NCBI GenBank assembly: GCA_001942185.1
Contig: MKJV01000156.1
Location: forward strand, 1-64,000
Source: Pseudonocardia sp. CNS-004
GTDB lineage: Bacteria; Actinomycetota; Actinomycetes; Mycobacteriales; Pseudonocardiaceae
Direction of reading: 5' to 3'
DNA: 64,000 nucleotides
Each line of letters opens with the position of its first letter. The first letter of the stretch is position 1. Positions 46,750 to 57,273 of this stretch are shown here, piece after piece. The notes beneath the pieces were generated by a model. That model searched no databases. It saw only the letters and a program-made list of their open reading frames with translations, and was not told the origin of the DNA. The position numbers and the translations under genes were made by a program.

Positions 46750-47513
46750 CGGTGCTGGACTTCAGCGGCCAGGTCGTACTGGTCACCGGCGCGGGCAGCG
46801 GGATCGGTGCTGCCGTTGCCACGGCGTTCGGCCGCCACGGCGCGCACGTCGTCGTCCACTACGGGCACAACCGCGAGGGTGCCGAGAAGGTCGCCGGTGC
46901 GATCCAGGAGGCGGGCGGCGCGGCATCCGTCGTCTCCGCCGACCTGTCCACCGCCGCGGGCGCCACGCGCCTCGTCGACGAGGTCGCCGCCGCACACGGG
47001 CGGCTGGACGTGCTGGTCAACAACGCGGGCGACCTGCTGGGCCGCATGCCGATCACCGAGATGACCGACGAGCACTTCGCCGCGGTCATGGACCTCAACC
47101 TCACGTCCGTGTTCGCCGCGTCCCGGCAGGTCATCCCGGTGATGAAGGCCCGTGGCTGCGGCGCGATCGTCAACCTCACGTCGATCGCGGCCCGCACCGG
47201 CGGCGCGGGCGGCTCGGTGGCGTACGCGACGAGCAAGGGTGCGGTCAGCACGTTCACCCGGGGCCTGGCCAAGGAGCTGGCCCGGGACGGGATCCGCGTG
47301 AACGCCGTGGCACCCGGCGTGATCACCACCCCGTTCCACGAGCGGCACACCCCGCCGCAGCAGATGGACGCGATGGTCGCGGGCATCCCGATGGGGCGCA
47401 CCGGCACCCCCGAGGAGTGCGTCGGTACCGTGCTGTTCCTGGCCTCCGAGGCCATGAGCGGCTATGTCACCGGCCAGGTGATCGAGGTCAACGGAGGACA
47501 GCTGACACCATGA
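46746..47513 (+). CDS. SDR-family oxidoreductase of the sugar-acid operon
   Basis: 255 residues, classical short-chain dehydrogenase: cofactor motif TGAGSGIGAAVA, NNAGD, catalytic Ser in NLTSIAARTGG, Tyr and Lys in YATSKGAV, and the C-terminal SGYVTGQVIEVNGGQ. GTG at 46746 overlaps the UxaA stop; the ATG of the IlvD-family gene overlaps its own stop. In aldonate pathways such enzymes oxidise or reduce a hydroxyl of the sugar acid or its keto-deoxy product; which step applies here is unknown. Confidence 0.9.
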   Translation: MTVLDFSGQVVLVTGAGSGIGAAVATAFGRHGAHVVVHYGHNREGAEKVAGAIQEAGGAASVVSADLSTAAGATRLVDEVAAAHGRLDVLVNNAGDLLGRMPITEMTDEHFAAVMDLNLTSVFAASRQVIPVMKARGCGAIVNLTSIAARTGGAGGSVAYATSKGAVSTFTRGLAKELARDGIRVNAVAPGVITTPFHERHTPPQQMDAMVAGIPMGRTGTPEECVGTVLFLASEAMSGYVTGQVIEVNGGQLTP

Positions 47514-49284
47514 CGCTGCGCAGCCAGGCATGGTTCGACAATCCCGACAACCCCGGCATGACCGCCCTCTACATCGAGCGGTACATGAACTGGGGCCTGA
47601 CGCGCGAGGAGCTGCAGTCCGGCAAGCCGATCATCGGGATCGCGCAGACCGGCTCGGATCTCTCGCCCTGCAACCGCCACCACCTCGTCCTCGCCGACCG
47701 CGTGCGGGAGGGCATCCGGGAGATGGGCGCGATCGCGTTCGAGTTCCCGGTGCACCCGATCCAGGAGACCGGCAAGCGGCCCACCGCCGCGATCGACCGC
47801 AACCTCGCCTACCTGGGGCTGGTCGAGGTGCTGCACGGCTACCCGCTCGACGGCGTCGTGCTCACCACCGGCTGCGACAAGACCACTCCGGCGTGCCTGA
47901 TGGCCGCGGCCACCGTGGACATCCCGGCGATCGTGCTGTCCGGCGGCCCGATGCTCAACGGCTGGTACAACGGTGAGCGCACCGGCTCCGGCACGATCGT
48001 GTGGAAGGCCCGCGAGATGCTGGCCGCCGAGGAGATCGACCAGGCCGAGTTCGTGGAGATGGTGGCCTCCTCGGCGCCGTCGCCGGGGCACTGCAACACG
48101 ATGGGCACCGCGTCCACGATGAACGCGCTCGCCGAGACGCTCGGGATGAGCCTGCCCGGCTCGTCCGCGATCCCGGCGCCGCACCGCGACCGCGCCCGCA
48201 ACGCCTACCTCACGGGCAGGCGGATCGTGGAGATGGTGCACGAGGACCTCAAGCCGTCCGACGTGATGACCCGCGAGGCCTTCGAGAACGCGATCGTCGT
48301 GAACTCCGCGATCGGCGGCTCCACCAACGCCCCGATCCACATCACGGCCGTTGCCCGGCACATGGGCGTCGACCTGCCGATGGACGACTGGCAGCGGCTC
48401 GGCCTCGAGGTCCCGCTCATCGTCGACCTGCAGCCGGCGGGGAAGTACCTCGGCGAGGAGTTCTACCGGGCCGGTGGCGTGCCCGCCGTCGTCAACGAGC
48501 TGATGGCGCACGGCCTCGTCCGCGAGGGTGCCCGCACCGTCAACGGGAAGACGATCGGCGAGAACTGCCGCGACACTCCTGCCACCGACCGCGACGTGAT
48601 CCGCACCTTCGACAACGCCATGCAGGACGACGCCGGGTTCCTGGTGTTGAAGGGCAACCTCTTCGACTGCGCGATCATGAAGACGAGCGTGATCTCGCCG
48701 GAGTTCCGGGAGCGCTACCTGTCCGACCCGGACCACCCGAACGTCCTGGAGGGCCGCGCGGTCGTCTTCGACGGCCCGGAGGACTACCACCACCGCATCG
48801 AGGACCCCGACCTCAAGATCGACGAGGACTGCCTGCTGTTCATGCGCGGCGCAGGCCCGCTCGGCTACCCGGCGCGGCCGAGGTCGTGAACATGCAGCCC
48901 CCCGCCGAGCTGATCAAGCGCGGGGTGCACGCGCTGCCGTGCATCGGCGACGGCCGCCAGTCCGGCACGTCCGGTTCGCCGTCCATCCTCAACGCCTCTC
49001 CCGAGGCGGCGGCGGGCGGCGGCCTCGCGATCCTGCAGACCGGTGACCGGGTGCGCATCGACCTGAACGCCGGCACCGCCGACATGCTCGTGCCCGAGGC
49101 GGAGCTCGCCGAGCGCCGCCGGAGCCTGGACGAGGCAGGCGGCTTCCCGATGCCCGCCTCCCAGACCCCGTGGCAGGAGATCCAGCGCGGAATGGTGGAC
49201 CAGCTGTCCGAGGGCATGGTGCTGAAGCCCGCGGTGGCCTACCAGCGCGTCGCGAGCAAGGGCCTGCCCCGCGACAACCACTGA
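47510..49284 (+). CDS. IlvD/Edd-family sugar-acid dehydratase (frame broken near 48873)
   Basis: About 591 residues after repair. Fe-S and metal ligands of the family are visible: Cys in SDLSPCNRHH, TTGCDKTTPAC and SAPSPGHCNTMGTASTMNALAE, and ENCRDT. These place it with aldonate dehydratases (xylonate, arabinonate, gluconate types) rather than with dihydroxyacid dehydratase of valine synthesis. Restoring one base near 48873 joins the C-terminal part (GAGPLGYPG... IKRGVHALPCIGDGRQSGTSG). It is the last gene of the lar operon; a long hairpin follows at 49390. Confidence 0.9.
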
Positions 49285-49389
49285 CCGCCCCGATGAAGGC
49301 GCTCGGTTTCGGTTGCCCTTGGTTGTCGCCACGACCATGAGCGACCGGTACTGCGGATCATCACGGTGGGCCGCGCCCCTCTGCGTGGC

Positions 49390-49434
49390 GACGCGCCCCG
49401 TCTGGCCTGGTGCATCCCGTCGACGGGGCGCGTC
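49390..49434. terminator. Hairpin downstream of the lar/sugar-acid operon
   Basis: GACGCGCCCCGTC (49390-49402) and GACGGGGCGCGTC (49422-49434) are exact complements, a 13-pair stem with a 19-base loop, about 105 bases after the IlvD-family stop. No T-run follows. The surrounding gap 49285-49568 holds no gene I can support; it also contains several GGTGCGTCGG-like words. Confidence 0.65.
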
Positions 49435-49568
49435 GGCCGGGACGGGGTGCGTCGGGGGGATGGGTTTGTCGGGGTGGCCGGTCGGACGTGCACCCTGGCA
49501 AGATGCAAGATCGTCCGGGCCTGCTCCCGTGACATCGGTGCCGCACGGCCGACGCGGATGGAGAAACG

Positions 49569-49964
49569 GTGACCGCCCCCCAGACCACGATTTCCGTTCG
49601 GTACAACCCGGTACTCGCGTGGGCCTTCCTGGTGCTCGGCGCGCTGAATCTGGTGCTCGGCCTGTGGTTGCTGGCGCTCGGGTCGCCGACGTTCAGCCTG
49701 CTGCTCGGCGTGTTGTTCGTCGTGCTGGGTGTGCTGTACCAGCGTCGTCCGCATTTCGTCTACGTTCCGCGCACGCAGACGATCGAGGTGATCGCCCCGA
49801 TCGGGACGCGCCGCCTGTACAGCCCGGAGCGGGGTGGCGCGCTCACGGCGGACGGCGCGCGGATCTACCGGACCGGCGTGGACGGCGGGCGCAAGCGGGT
49901 TCCGGTGTACCGCTACATGTCGAACCGGTCCGACTGGGATTCCGTCACCGCCGCTCTGGCCTGA
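49569..49964 (+). CDS. Small two-helix membrane protein of unknown function
   Basis: 131 residues. Two adjacent membrane helices (VLAWAFLVLGALNLVLGLWL and LLLGVLFVVLGVLY) form an N-terminal hairpin. The C-terminal ~70 residues (VYVPRTQTIEVIAPIGTRRL, LTADGARIYRTGVDGGRKRV) look like a small beta-rich cytoplasmic domain with some PH-like character. GTG start after a GGAGAAACG ribosome site. It precedes the MacA-like gene by about 195 bases and may or may not belong to it. Confidence 0.7.
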   Translation: MTAPQTTISVRYNPVLAWAFLVLGALNLVLGLWLLALGSPTFSLLLGVLFVVLGVLYQRRPHFVYVPRTQTIEVIAPIGTRRLYSPERGGALTADGARIYRTGVDGGRKRVPVYRYMSNRSDWDSVTAALA

Positions 49965-50040
49965 TCAGGAGGTCGGTGGGCTTGCCGGAAGTCGGCTGAT
50001 CCACCGGAAGATCCCCGGACCCCCGGCTCGGGCACCGGCC

Positions 50041-50158
50041 GCGGGTGATCCCGCTGGCTGCCCCCATTTTCCGTGGGCTATCTTCGCATTCTTGAAATGC
50101 ACTGGAGAAGCAGCTTCATAAGAGATTCACAGCTGCTTCCAAGGGCATTGATAAGAAT
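50041..50158 (+). promoter_or_regulatory. A/T-rich leader upstream of the MacAB-like operon
   Basis: This stretch has markedly lower GC than the rest of the window (for example CTATCTTCGCATTCTTGAAA). It contains an inverted repeat GAAGCAGCT (50107-50115) / AGCTGCTTC (50131-50139) with a 15-base spacer, and a smaller one GCATT/AATGC just upstream. It ends at the first possible start codon of the membrane-fusion gene. A promoter with a regulator-binding palindrome is the simplest reading. Confidence 0.55.
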
Positions 50159-51936
50159 ATGCGAAAGGGCGGCATGGTGACGGTGGGGGACGGACGAATG
50201 TCGGCGGCGTGGGCGTGGGTGCGCACGCGGTGGCTGAACATCGGGTTGATCCTGTTGCTCGTCGCGGCGGTCGTCGCGACGGTCCTGGTGGTCACGAATC
50301 CGGGTACCGAGCAGCCGGTCGTCCGCACGGCGGCGGTGACGCGCGGCGACGTGACGGCGACGGTCACGGGGAGCGGCAACGCCGAGTCGTCGCTGCGCAC
50401 GCCGGTGAGCTTCGAGGGGTCGGGCACGGTGACGTCGGTCGCGGTGGAGCCCGGGGACACCGTCGAGCTCGGGCAGGTCCTCGCCACGATCGACGACGCG
50501 GCCGCGCAGGCGGAGCTGCGTACCGCGGAGGCCGTGCTCGCGGGTGCGCAGGCTGCGCTCGACCAGGCGCGGGCCGGGCCCACCGCCGTGCAGTCGCAGC
50601 AGGACCAGCTGGCGATCACGCAGGCGGAGCATGCGCTCGACAACACCCGTGCCGCGGTCACTGCCGCGGAGGAACAGCTGAAGCTCGACCGGGCGTCCAC
50701 GCAGTCGGCGATCGACAACGCGAAGACGCAGCGGGCGAACGACGACGAGGCGACCGCGACCGCCGTCGAGAACGCCGAGGACACGCTCGAGGCCGACACC
50801 AAGACCCAGAACACCCTGGTCGATCAGGCCGAGGCCGAGGAACGGGCCGCGTGCGGCGGCACGAGCTCGGCCACCGATGACACCGACGACGACTCCGGGA
50901 GCACGGCGAGCAGCTGCACCTCGGCGAAGCTGGCCACCAAGAACGCGAAGAACACCCGCAACGCCGTTCTGCTCGCGGACGAGCAGGCCGTCACGACGGC
51001 GAAGCAGACGCGGGAGTCGACCCTCGACCAGGGCGCGCAGGCCATCACGGAGGCCGAGCAGGCCAGGGCGGACACCCTGCACGCCGGCGAGACGACGATC
51101 GAGACCAACAAGCAGGCCGTCACCAAGGCGGAAGGTGACGTGACGGCGACCCGGCTCACCGCGGAGGCGAACGCACACCCGCAGACACCGGAGGAGATCG
51201 CCCAGGCGCAGGCCACGGTCGACAGTGCGCAGGTCGACGTCGACACGGCGCGGCGCGGTGTCGAGGAGACCGCGTTGAAGGCGCCGCAGGCGGGGGTCGT
51301 CCTCGCCGTGAACGGCGAGGTCGGGGCGTCCGCGAGCGGCCAGGGCTCGGACGACTCCGGGGCGTCGTCCGACGACAGCAGCGGCGACAGCGACTCGGCG
51401 GGGTCCGACGCGGCGAGCTCGGCGGGCGACGGGTTCGTCGTCATCGCCAACGTCAGCGAGCTCGCCGTGACCGCCGACATCCCGGAGGCGGACGCGGCGA
51501 AGCTGGAGCTCGGCCAGCAGGCCACGCTCACGTTCCCGGGGACCGGGACGACCGCGACCGGCAGGGTCACCCGGAAGGACCCGCAGAGCACGGTGTCGAA
51601 CGACGTCGTCTTCTACCCGGTCACGGTTTCGCTGGACACGCGCCGGACGGGGTCGATGTCGGCGCCACCGCCGGCCTGTCGGTGACGACCGGCACCGCCA
51701 CCGGCGTGTTGAAGGCGCCCACACAGGCGATCACGACGACCGGGAACCGGAGCACGGTGACGGTGCGCCGCGACGGCGTGGACACGGCCACGTCCGTGCG
51801 GATCGGCGTGTCCGGCCCGGCGGAGACCGAGATCATCAGCGGGGTCGCGGAGGGCGACGTCCTCGTGCTGCCCACGCCGACGACCACGTCCGGCGGCTCC
51901 GGTGCGGGCTTCCCCAGGACCGGGGGTGGCCGGTGA
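50159..51936 (+). CDS. Membrane-fusion (MacA/HlyD-like) protein (frame broken near 51642)
   Basis: About 592 residues after repair. One N-terminal membrane helix (NIGLILLLVAAVVATVLVV) precedes a lipoyl-type half (VTATVTGSGNAESSLRTPVSF, VEPGDTVELGQVLATID), a long coiled-coil hairpin rich in Ala, Gln and Glu (about residues 115-365), and the second lipoyl/beta-barrel half. An Asp/Ser-rich insert with two cysteines interrupts the hairpin near residues 230-256, and another Asp/Ser linker lies near 390-423. Start may instead be the ATG at 50174 or 50198. It is coupled to the ATPase gene by a GTGA overlap. Confidence 0.85.
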
Positions 51937-52678
51937 TACGCCCGGTGATCGAGCTGAGCGGGGTCGCGAAGGTCTACGGCAGCGGCGGCGACGACACGGT
52001 GGTGCGGGCCGTCGACGGGGTCGACCTCGCCGTCCAGCGCGGCGACTACGTCGCGGTGATGGGGGCGTCCGGGTCGGGGAAATCGACGCTGATGAACATC
52101 ATCGGCTGCCTGGACCTGCCCAGCCGGGGTCGCTACGCCCTCGACGGCGTCGACACGCGCCGGCTCGACGAGCGCCGGCAGGCGCTGATCCGCAACCGGA
52201 AGATCGGGTTCGTATTCCAGTCCTTCAACCTGATCCCGCGCACCTCCGCCCTGCGCAACGTCGAACTGCCCATGGCCTACGCGCGCGTCCGCAAACCGGA
52301 GCGGCGCAGCCGGGCGCTGCGTGCGCTGGAGCAGGTGGGGCTGGCCGAGCGGGTCCATCACCGCCCGTCCGAGCTGTCGGGCGGGCAGCAGCAGCGGGTG
52401 GCGATCGCACGCGCGATCGCCACCGATCCCGTGCTGCTGCTCGCCGACGAGCCGACCGGGGCGCTCGACAGCCGCAGCACGGCCGAGGTGCTCGCCCTGT
52501 TCGACGACCTGAACGTCGACGGCCGGACGATCGTGGTGATCACCCACGAGGACCAGGTCGCGAGCCACGCGAAGCGCGTGCTCCACATGCGTGACGGCCG
52601 GATCGTGTCGGACGAGCGGACGGCCGCCGTGGCCGGGCCGCCGCCCGCGCTCGCGCCGACCGTGCGGGTGGTGGGGTC

Positions 52679-52682
<4 letters not shown>
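51933..52682 (+). CDS. ABC transporter ATPase, MacB/LolD type
   Basis: 249 residues: Walker A GASGSGKST, Q-loop FVFQSFNL, signature LSGGQQQRVAIARA, Walker B VLLLADEPTGALDS and H-loop VITHE. The MacB/LolD subgroup powers mechanotransmission of lipoproteins, peptides or drugs rather than transport through a channel. It is overlapped on both sides by the membrane-fusion and permease genes. Confidence 0.95.
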
Positions 52683-53991
<1,309 letters not shown>

Positions 53992-53995
<4 letters not shown>

Positions 53996-54225
53996 TGCCG
54001 ATGGAACCCCATGACGACCTGCTGGACCCCGAGTGGGAACGGCCCCGGCGGACCAGCAGGCTCACCGTTGCCCTCGTCGCCGCCCTGATCTTCGTGTGCG
54101 GCTTCGCCGGCGGCGTGCTGACCCAGCGGGCCCTCACCCCGGACACTCCTGCCCTCGTCACCAGCGGGCCGGGTGGCGGAGGGTCGGGCGGCGGTGTGCG
54201 CCGCACGGGGCCGGGGGCACCGTGA
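53992..54225 (+). CDS. Small single-span membrane protein of the MacAB-like operon
   Basis: 77 residues: charged N-terminus (DLLDPEWERPRRTSR), one membrane helix (LTVALVAALIFVCGFAGGVL) and a Gly-rich tail. The GTG at 53992 overlaps the permease stop; an ATG at 54001 is an alternative. Co-transcription suggests an accessory subunit. The Gly-rich tail resembles the Gly-rich insert of the preceding permease. Confidence 0.65.
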
Positions 54226-54238
54226 CCCGGCCGGCGGA

Positions 54239-55279
54239 TCAGGCGAAGACCTGGTCCAGGGTCTCGGCGTCGAGCACCTGCTCCGACCAGAGGCGGAGCT
54301 GCTCCAGCGATGCGGTGGCGATCCGCTCACGTGCCGGGCCGGGCACAGTGCCGAACCGGCGGGCGAGTAGCCGCAGGAGGATCCTTGCCGCTTCTTCGGT
54401 TCGGCCTTCGGTCCGGCCCTCGGTCCGGCCTTCGGTCCGTCCCTCGGCGCGGAGCATGTCTGCGGTGGTCATGTAAACCTCCTCGGCCTCCGGACCGATC
54501 TGTGACGCGAGCGCGGCGAGCTTGGGTGGTGGGGTTTCGCTGGCAGCCTCAATGTACTTGAGGAAGACGGTCATCAGTTCGCGCGAGTCGGGGTAGTGGT
54601 TCAGGTTCCGGAAGTCGTCGATGTCGTCGGGGCCGATGGCCGCGGTGGCGTCGTCGACGTGGGTGGGGACGATGTGCAGCAGCCGGACGGTGAGCCGAGC
54701 GGGCGTGGTGAGGGGGCGGGCTCGCAGCGCGGTCGTGTCAAGGCGGGTGAGGTCATCGAGCAGGAACCGGAACCGTGGCAGGAACTCCGCGGCCAGGTCG
54801 CGGGTGTCGGGGTCGATGTCGAGCAGTTCGCTCAGCTCGACGGGGTACGTCCAGCGGCGGGGGCCTTGGTAGACCACGAGCGGCAGGATCAGCGGTAGCC
54901 GTTTGGTCTTGGGGTGGTGCTCCAGGTGCCGCTCCCAGATCCGCATGAGGTAGCGGAGCATGCGCAGCGGCATCATCGGGTCGGGGTTGCGCTGGTGCTC
55001 GATCAGTACGTAGACGTAGGCGTCACGGCCGTCGAACGTGGTGCGCGTGAGCACGTCGCAGTGGCGGTTGCTGAGTTCTTCGTCGACGAAGCTGCCGTTG
55101 ACCGGGCGCAGGCTCGCCAGGTCGAGCCTCTCGACCAGCGGCACCGGCAGGACCCCGCGGAGCTCAGAGGCCGCGTGCACGGGTTTGCCGAACACGAACT
55201 TGAACAGCGCGTCGTGTGGCTGTGCGACGGCTCCACCGGGTGGGTCAGGCTGATCGGGAGGGTCGGGCGGGTCCGGCAT
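54239..55279 (-). CDS. Rpn-family recombination-promoting nuclease (PD-(D/E)XK, Transposase_31-like)
   Basis: 346 residues. The N-terminal HDALFKFVFGKPVHAASELR and the nuclease core RHCDVLTRTTFDGRDAYVYVLIEHQRNPDP fit the Rpn/YhgA-like family; Asp and the Glu-His-Gln stretch are the likely metal-binding catalytic residues. PLILPLVVYQGPRRW is also typical. Near the C-terminus a run of four EGRT units, encoded by 12-bp tandem repeats at 54396-54443, precedes the final helices. Rpn proteins are DNA nucleases linked to recombination or phage defence. Start ATG at 55279; the frame extends upstream. Confidence 0.85.
   Translation of the reverse strand: MPDPPDPPDQPDPPGGAVAQPHDALFKFVFGKPVHAASELRGVLPVPLVERLDLASLRPVNGSFVDEELSNRHCDVLTRTTFDGRDAYVYVLIEHQRNPDPMMPLRMLRYLMRIWERHLEHHPKTKRLPLILPLVVYQGPRRWTYPVELSELLDIDPDTRDLAAEFLPRFRFLLDDLTRLDTTALRARPLTTPARLTVRLLHIVPTHVDDATAAIGPDDIDDFRNLNHYPDSRELMTVFLKYIEAASETPPPKLAALASQIGPEAEEVYMTTADMLRAEGRTEGRTEGRTEGRTEEAARILLRLLARRFGTVPGPARERIATASLEQLRLWSEQVLDAETLDQVFA
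54396..54443. repeat. Four 12-bp tandem repeats in the Rpn gene
   Basis: Four units of TCGGTCCGGCCT (with single-base variants) lie head to tail and encode the EGRT repeats in the nuclease C-terminal region. The length is a multiple of three, so copy-number change keeps the frame and varies linker length. Confidence 0.9.
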
Positions 55280-55310
55280 GGGCGGGACGGTACGGGCGGG
55301 CACCGACGTT

Positions 55311-55508
55311 TCAGCCGTCCTTCCGGGATCGCGGAAGCGTGGCGACGATGTGGTGCAGGCACGGCCAAGACTTGAAGCCACGCTGGCCGGCGAGCGGGCA
55401 GCGGCGGCATTGGCCGGTGCCGTCGTCGACGTGCTCGGTGAGGAGCTTGTCGATCCCGGCCGGGTTGTCCCGGATGAGCGCGACGATCATGGCGAGCGTG
55501 TGGGTCAT
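55311..55508 (-). CDS. Small cysteine protein with CxxC...WPC motif
   Basis: 65 residues starting at an ATG at 55508. It ends with GQCRRCPLAGQRGFKSWPCLHH, a C-x2-C-P...W-P-C pattern seen in many short actinobacterial proteins near mobile or regulatory genes, probably binding zinc. It lies 31 bases upstream of the Rpn start on the same strand and may be co-transcribed with it. Function unknown. Confidence 0.6.
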   Translation of the reverse strand: MTHTLAMIVALIRDNPAGIDKLLTEHVDDGTGQCRRCPLAGQRGFKSWPCLHHIVATLPRSRKDG

Positions 55509-55856
55509 CGGCGTCTGCCGGCTGCTCGGAGCTGTCCGAGGCGGACTCGCATGCGACGGTGCCGCTCGATCGTGACGCTCCGCGTGTGAGCGGGAAGCGC
55601 GATCGTCTGGCCTCCGCGGCGCTGCTGTAGCTCCGGGTACCAGCGGTGACGGAGCCGTCGGTACCGGTCGCGATGACGACGATGCGTACGGCGGTTGGAG
55701 CTCGATCGCGGCCGGCCCGCACCCGGCGTTCGTCGACACTGCGCCCGTACGCCGATGCTGCCGGTTGGCGGGTCGCGTGAGCCGACACGGGGTGCGTCGG
55801 CCGACTCGGGTCGCGCCGCTGAGCTCGCCCGGTCGAGCACCCCATGTGAGCCGGCG
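55509..55856. other. Gap without supportable gene
   Basis: Between the small Cys protein start and the PDZ remnant no frame shows family similarity. Open frames exist on both strands, but their compositions (Arg/Ser/His-rich) are those of shadow frames. Short words such as CGTCGGCCGACTCGGGTCGC recall the GACTCGCG repeats at 22 and 25 kb without forming a clear copy. Confidence 0.5.
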
Positions 55857-56170
55857 CTATCGGATGTTGCCGGCGCGACCGTCGACGGGCAGCGTGAGCG
55901 CAAAACGGTGCGCTCGTGCGTATCGCTGGCCGAGCTGGCCGAGCCCGGTGGGCACCGCGACGACGTCGCCATCGCCCCGTTGCGCAGCACCGTGACCGGG
56001 AGCGGTTCGCCGAGCGCCTCGCCGAAGAGTTGACGCTGGATGCCCTGGGCGTTCTGCACGTGTGTGTGGCCGACGTCGAGCACGAGGTCGCCGGCCCGCA
56101 GCCCGGCGCGCGCCGCGGGGCTGCCGCCGATCGCCTCGACGAGCCGCAGGCCGTCGTCCGCCCGTATTTC
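55857..56170 (-). pseudogene. PDZ-domain remnant of an HtrA-like serine protease
   Basis: On this strand the translation reads DDGLRLVEAIGGSPAARAGL, RAGDLVLDVGHTHVQNAQGI, QRQLFGEALGEPLPVTVLRN, a clear PDZ domain of the type at the C-terminus of trypsin-like HtrA/DegP proteases. No start codon precedes it and no protease domain is present: the upstream bases are the stop region of the 2-hydroxyacid dehydrogenase gene, 4 bases away. A further one-base break near 55979 separates it from its probable tail (GDVVAVPTGLGQLGQ), which stops at 55857. It looks like the residue of a deletion that removed the protease part. Confidence 0.7.
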
Positions 56171-56173
56171 TCC

Positions 56174-57121
56174 TCAGCCGTTGACGGGGCTGAGCGCGCG
56201 CCCGTCCGCGAACCAGCTCGTCAGGTTGTCGACCAGTAGTTGGCCCATGGCGCGGCGGGTGGGGGTGGTCGCGGAGCCTACGTGGGGCAGCAGTACGGCG
56301 TTGTCGAGGTCGATCAGTTCGCGGGGGACGTTCGGCTCGTCCTCGAAGACGTCGAGGCCCGCGGCGCGGATCGTGCGGGTCTTCAGCGCGTCGACGAGCG
56401 CGGCCTCGTCCACGACGGTGCCGCGGCCGACGTTGACGAGCACGCCGTCGGGGCCGAGCGCGGCGAGCACCTCGGCGTCGACCAGGTGATGGGTGGCGGC
56501 GTTGCCCGGCACCACGATCACGAGGGTGTCGACGTCGCGCGCCATCTCCAGCAGCGACGGGTAGTACCGGTAGGGCACGTCCTTGAGGGTGCGGTTGTGG
56601 TAGCCGACCGTCATCCGGAAGGTTTCGGCGCGCCGCGCGATCGCCTCGCCGATGCGGCCGAGGCCGAGGATGCCCAGCTTGAGCCCGGTCATCGTCAGGT
56701 CGGTGAGCGGGTAGTGGCCCTCGCTCGCCCAGCGGCCGGTGCGCAGGTACTGCTCGGCCTGCCCGAGCTCGCGCACGGTCATCAGGAGCAGCGCGAGCGC
56801 GGTGTCGGCGACCTCGTCGTCGAGCACGCCGGGCGTGTTGGTGACGACGATCCCGCGCTCGGTGGCGGCGTCCACGTCGATGCTGTCGTAGCCGACGCCG
56901 AAGTTCGCCACGATCTCCAGGTTCGGGAGCCGGTCGAAGAGCGCCGCGTCGATGCGCCGGTGGGCCCCGCCGGCGAGGCCGCGCACGTCGGCGCCGCGCT
57001 CGGCGAGCAGGGCGTCGGGGTCGGGGGCCTCCCACAGGCGCAGGAGTTCGAAGCGTTCCTCGCAGCCGTCGACGGCGCTGTCGTGCAGGCGGACTGGCAT
57101 CAGGACGGTCGGCCGGCTCAT
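56174..57121 (-). CDS. D-2-hydroxyacid dehydrogenase (glyoxylate/hydroxypyruvate reductase type)
   Basis: 315 residues. NAD(P)-binding motif LGILGLGRIGEAIARRA, catalytic-domain motif ANFGVGYDSIDVDAA, the substrate arginine-side segment VNVGRGTVVDEAALVDAL, the glutamate in GLDVFEDEPNVP and the catalytic histidine in LLPHVGSAT. It would interconvert 2-keto acids such as glyoxylate or hydroxypyruvate with D-2-hydroxyacids. ATG at 57121, divergent from the TctCBA transporter, whose substrates are carboxylates, so a functional link is plausible. Confidence 0.92.
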   Translation of the reverse strand: MSRPTVLMPVRLHDSAVDGCEERFELLRLWEAPDPDALLAERGADVRGLAGGAHRRIDAALFDRLPNLEIVANFGVGYDSIDVDAATERGIVVTNTPGVLDDEVADTALALLLMTVRELGQAEQYLRTGRWASEGHYPLTDLTMTGLKLGILGLGRIGEAIARRAETFRMTVGYHNRTLKDVPYRYYPSLLEMARDVDTLVIVVPGNAATHHLVDAEVLAALGPDGVLVNVGRGTVVDEAALVDALKTRTIRAAGLDVFEDEPNVPRELIDLDNAVLLPHVGSATTPTRRAMGQLLVDNLTSWFADGRALSPVNG

Positions 57122-57273
57122 GTGCGTAATGCTGCGGGGTGACCCGACCGGCCGCGTCACCGGCCCGAGTTATGCGGATCGCGAATACTGGCACCCGCAG
57201 AACGTGATTGACCGGTATGCCGTCGGTACACATCATCGGACCCGCACCGTCACCGTGGACTGGAGCTCTACCC

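Noticed and set aside
49285..49568. Small gene in the gap after the IlvD-family gene
   Set aside because: Short frames exist on both strands but show no conserved composition or ribosome site; the gap is better explained by a terminator hairpin and promoter.
51682..51936. Independent 84-residue gene after the membrane-fusion protein
   Set aside because: Its translation continues the C-terminal domain of the fusion protein once one base near 51642 is restored.
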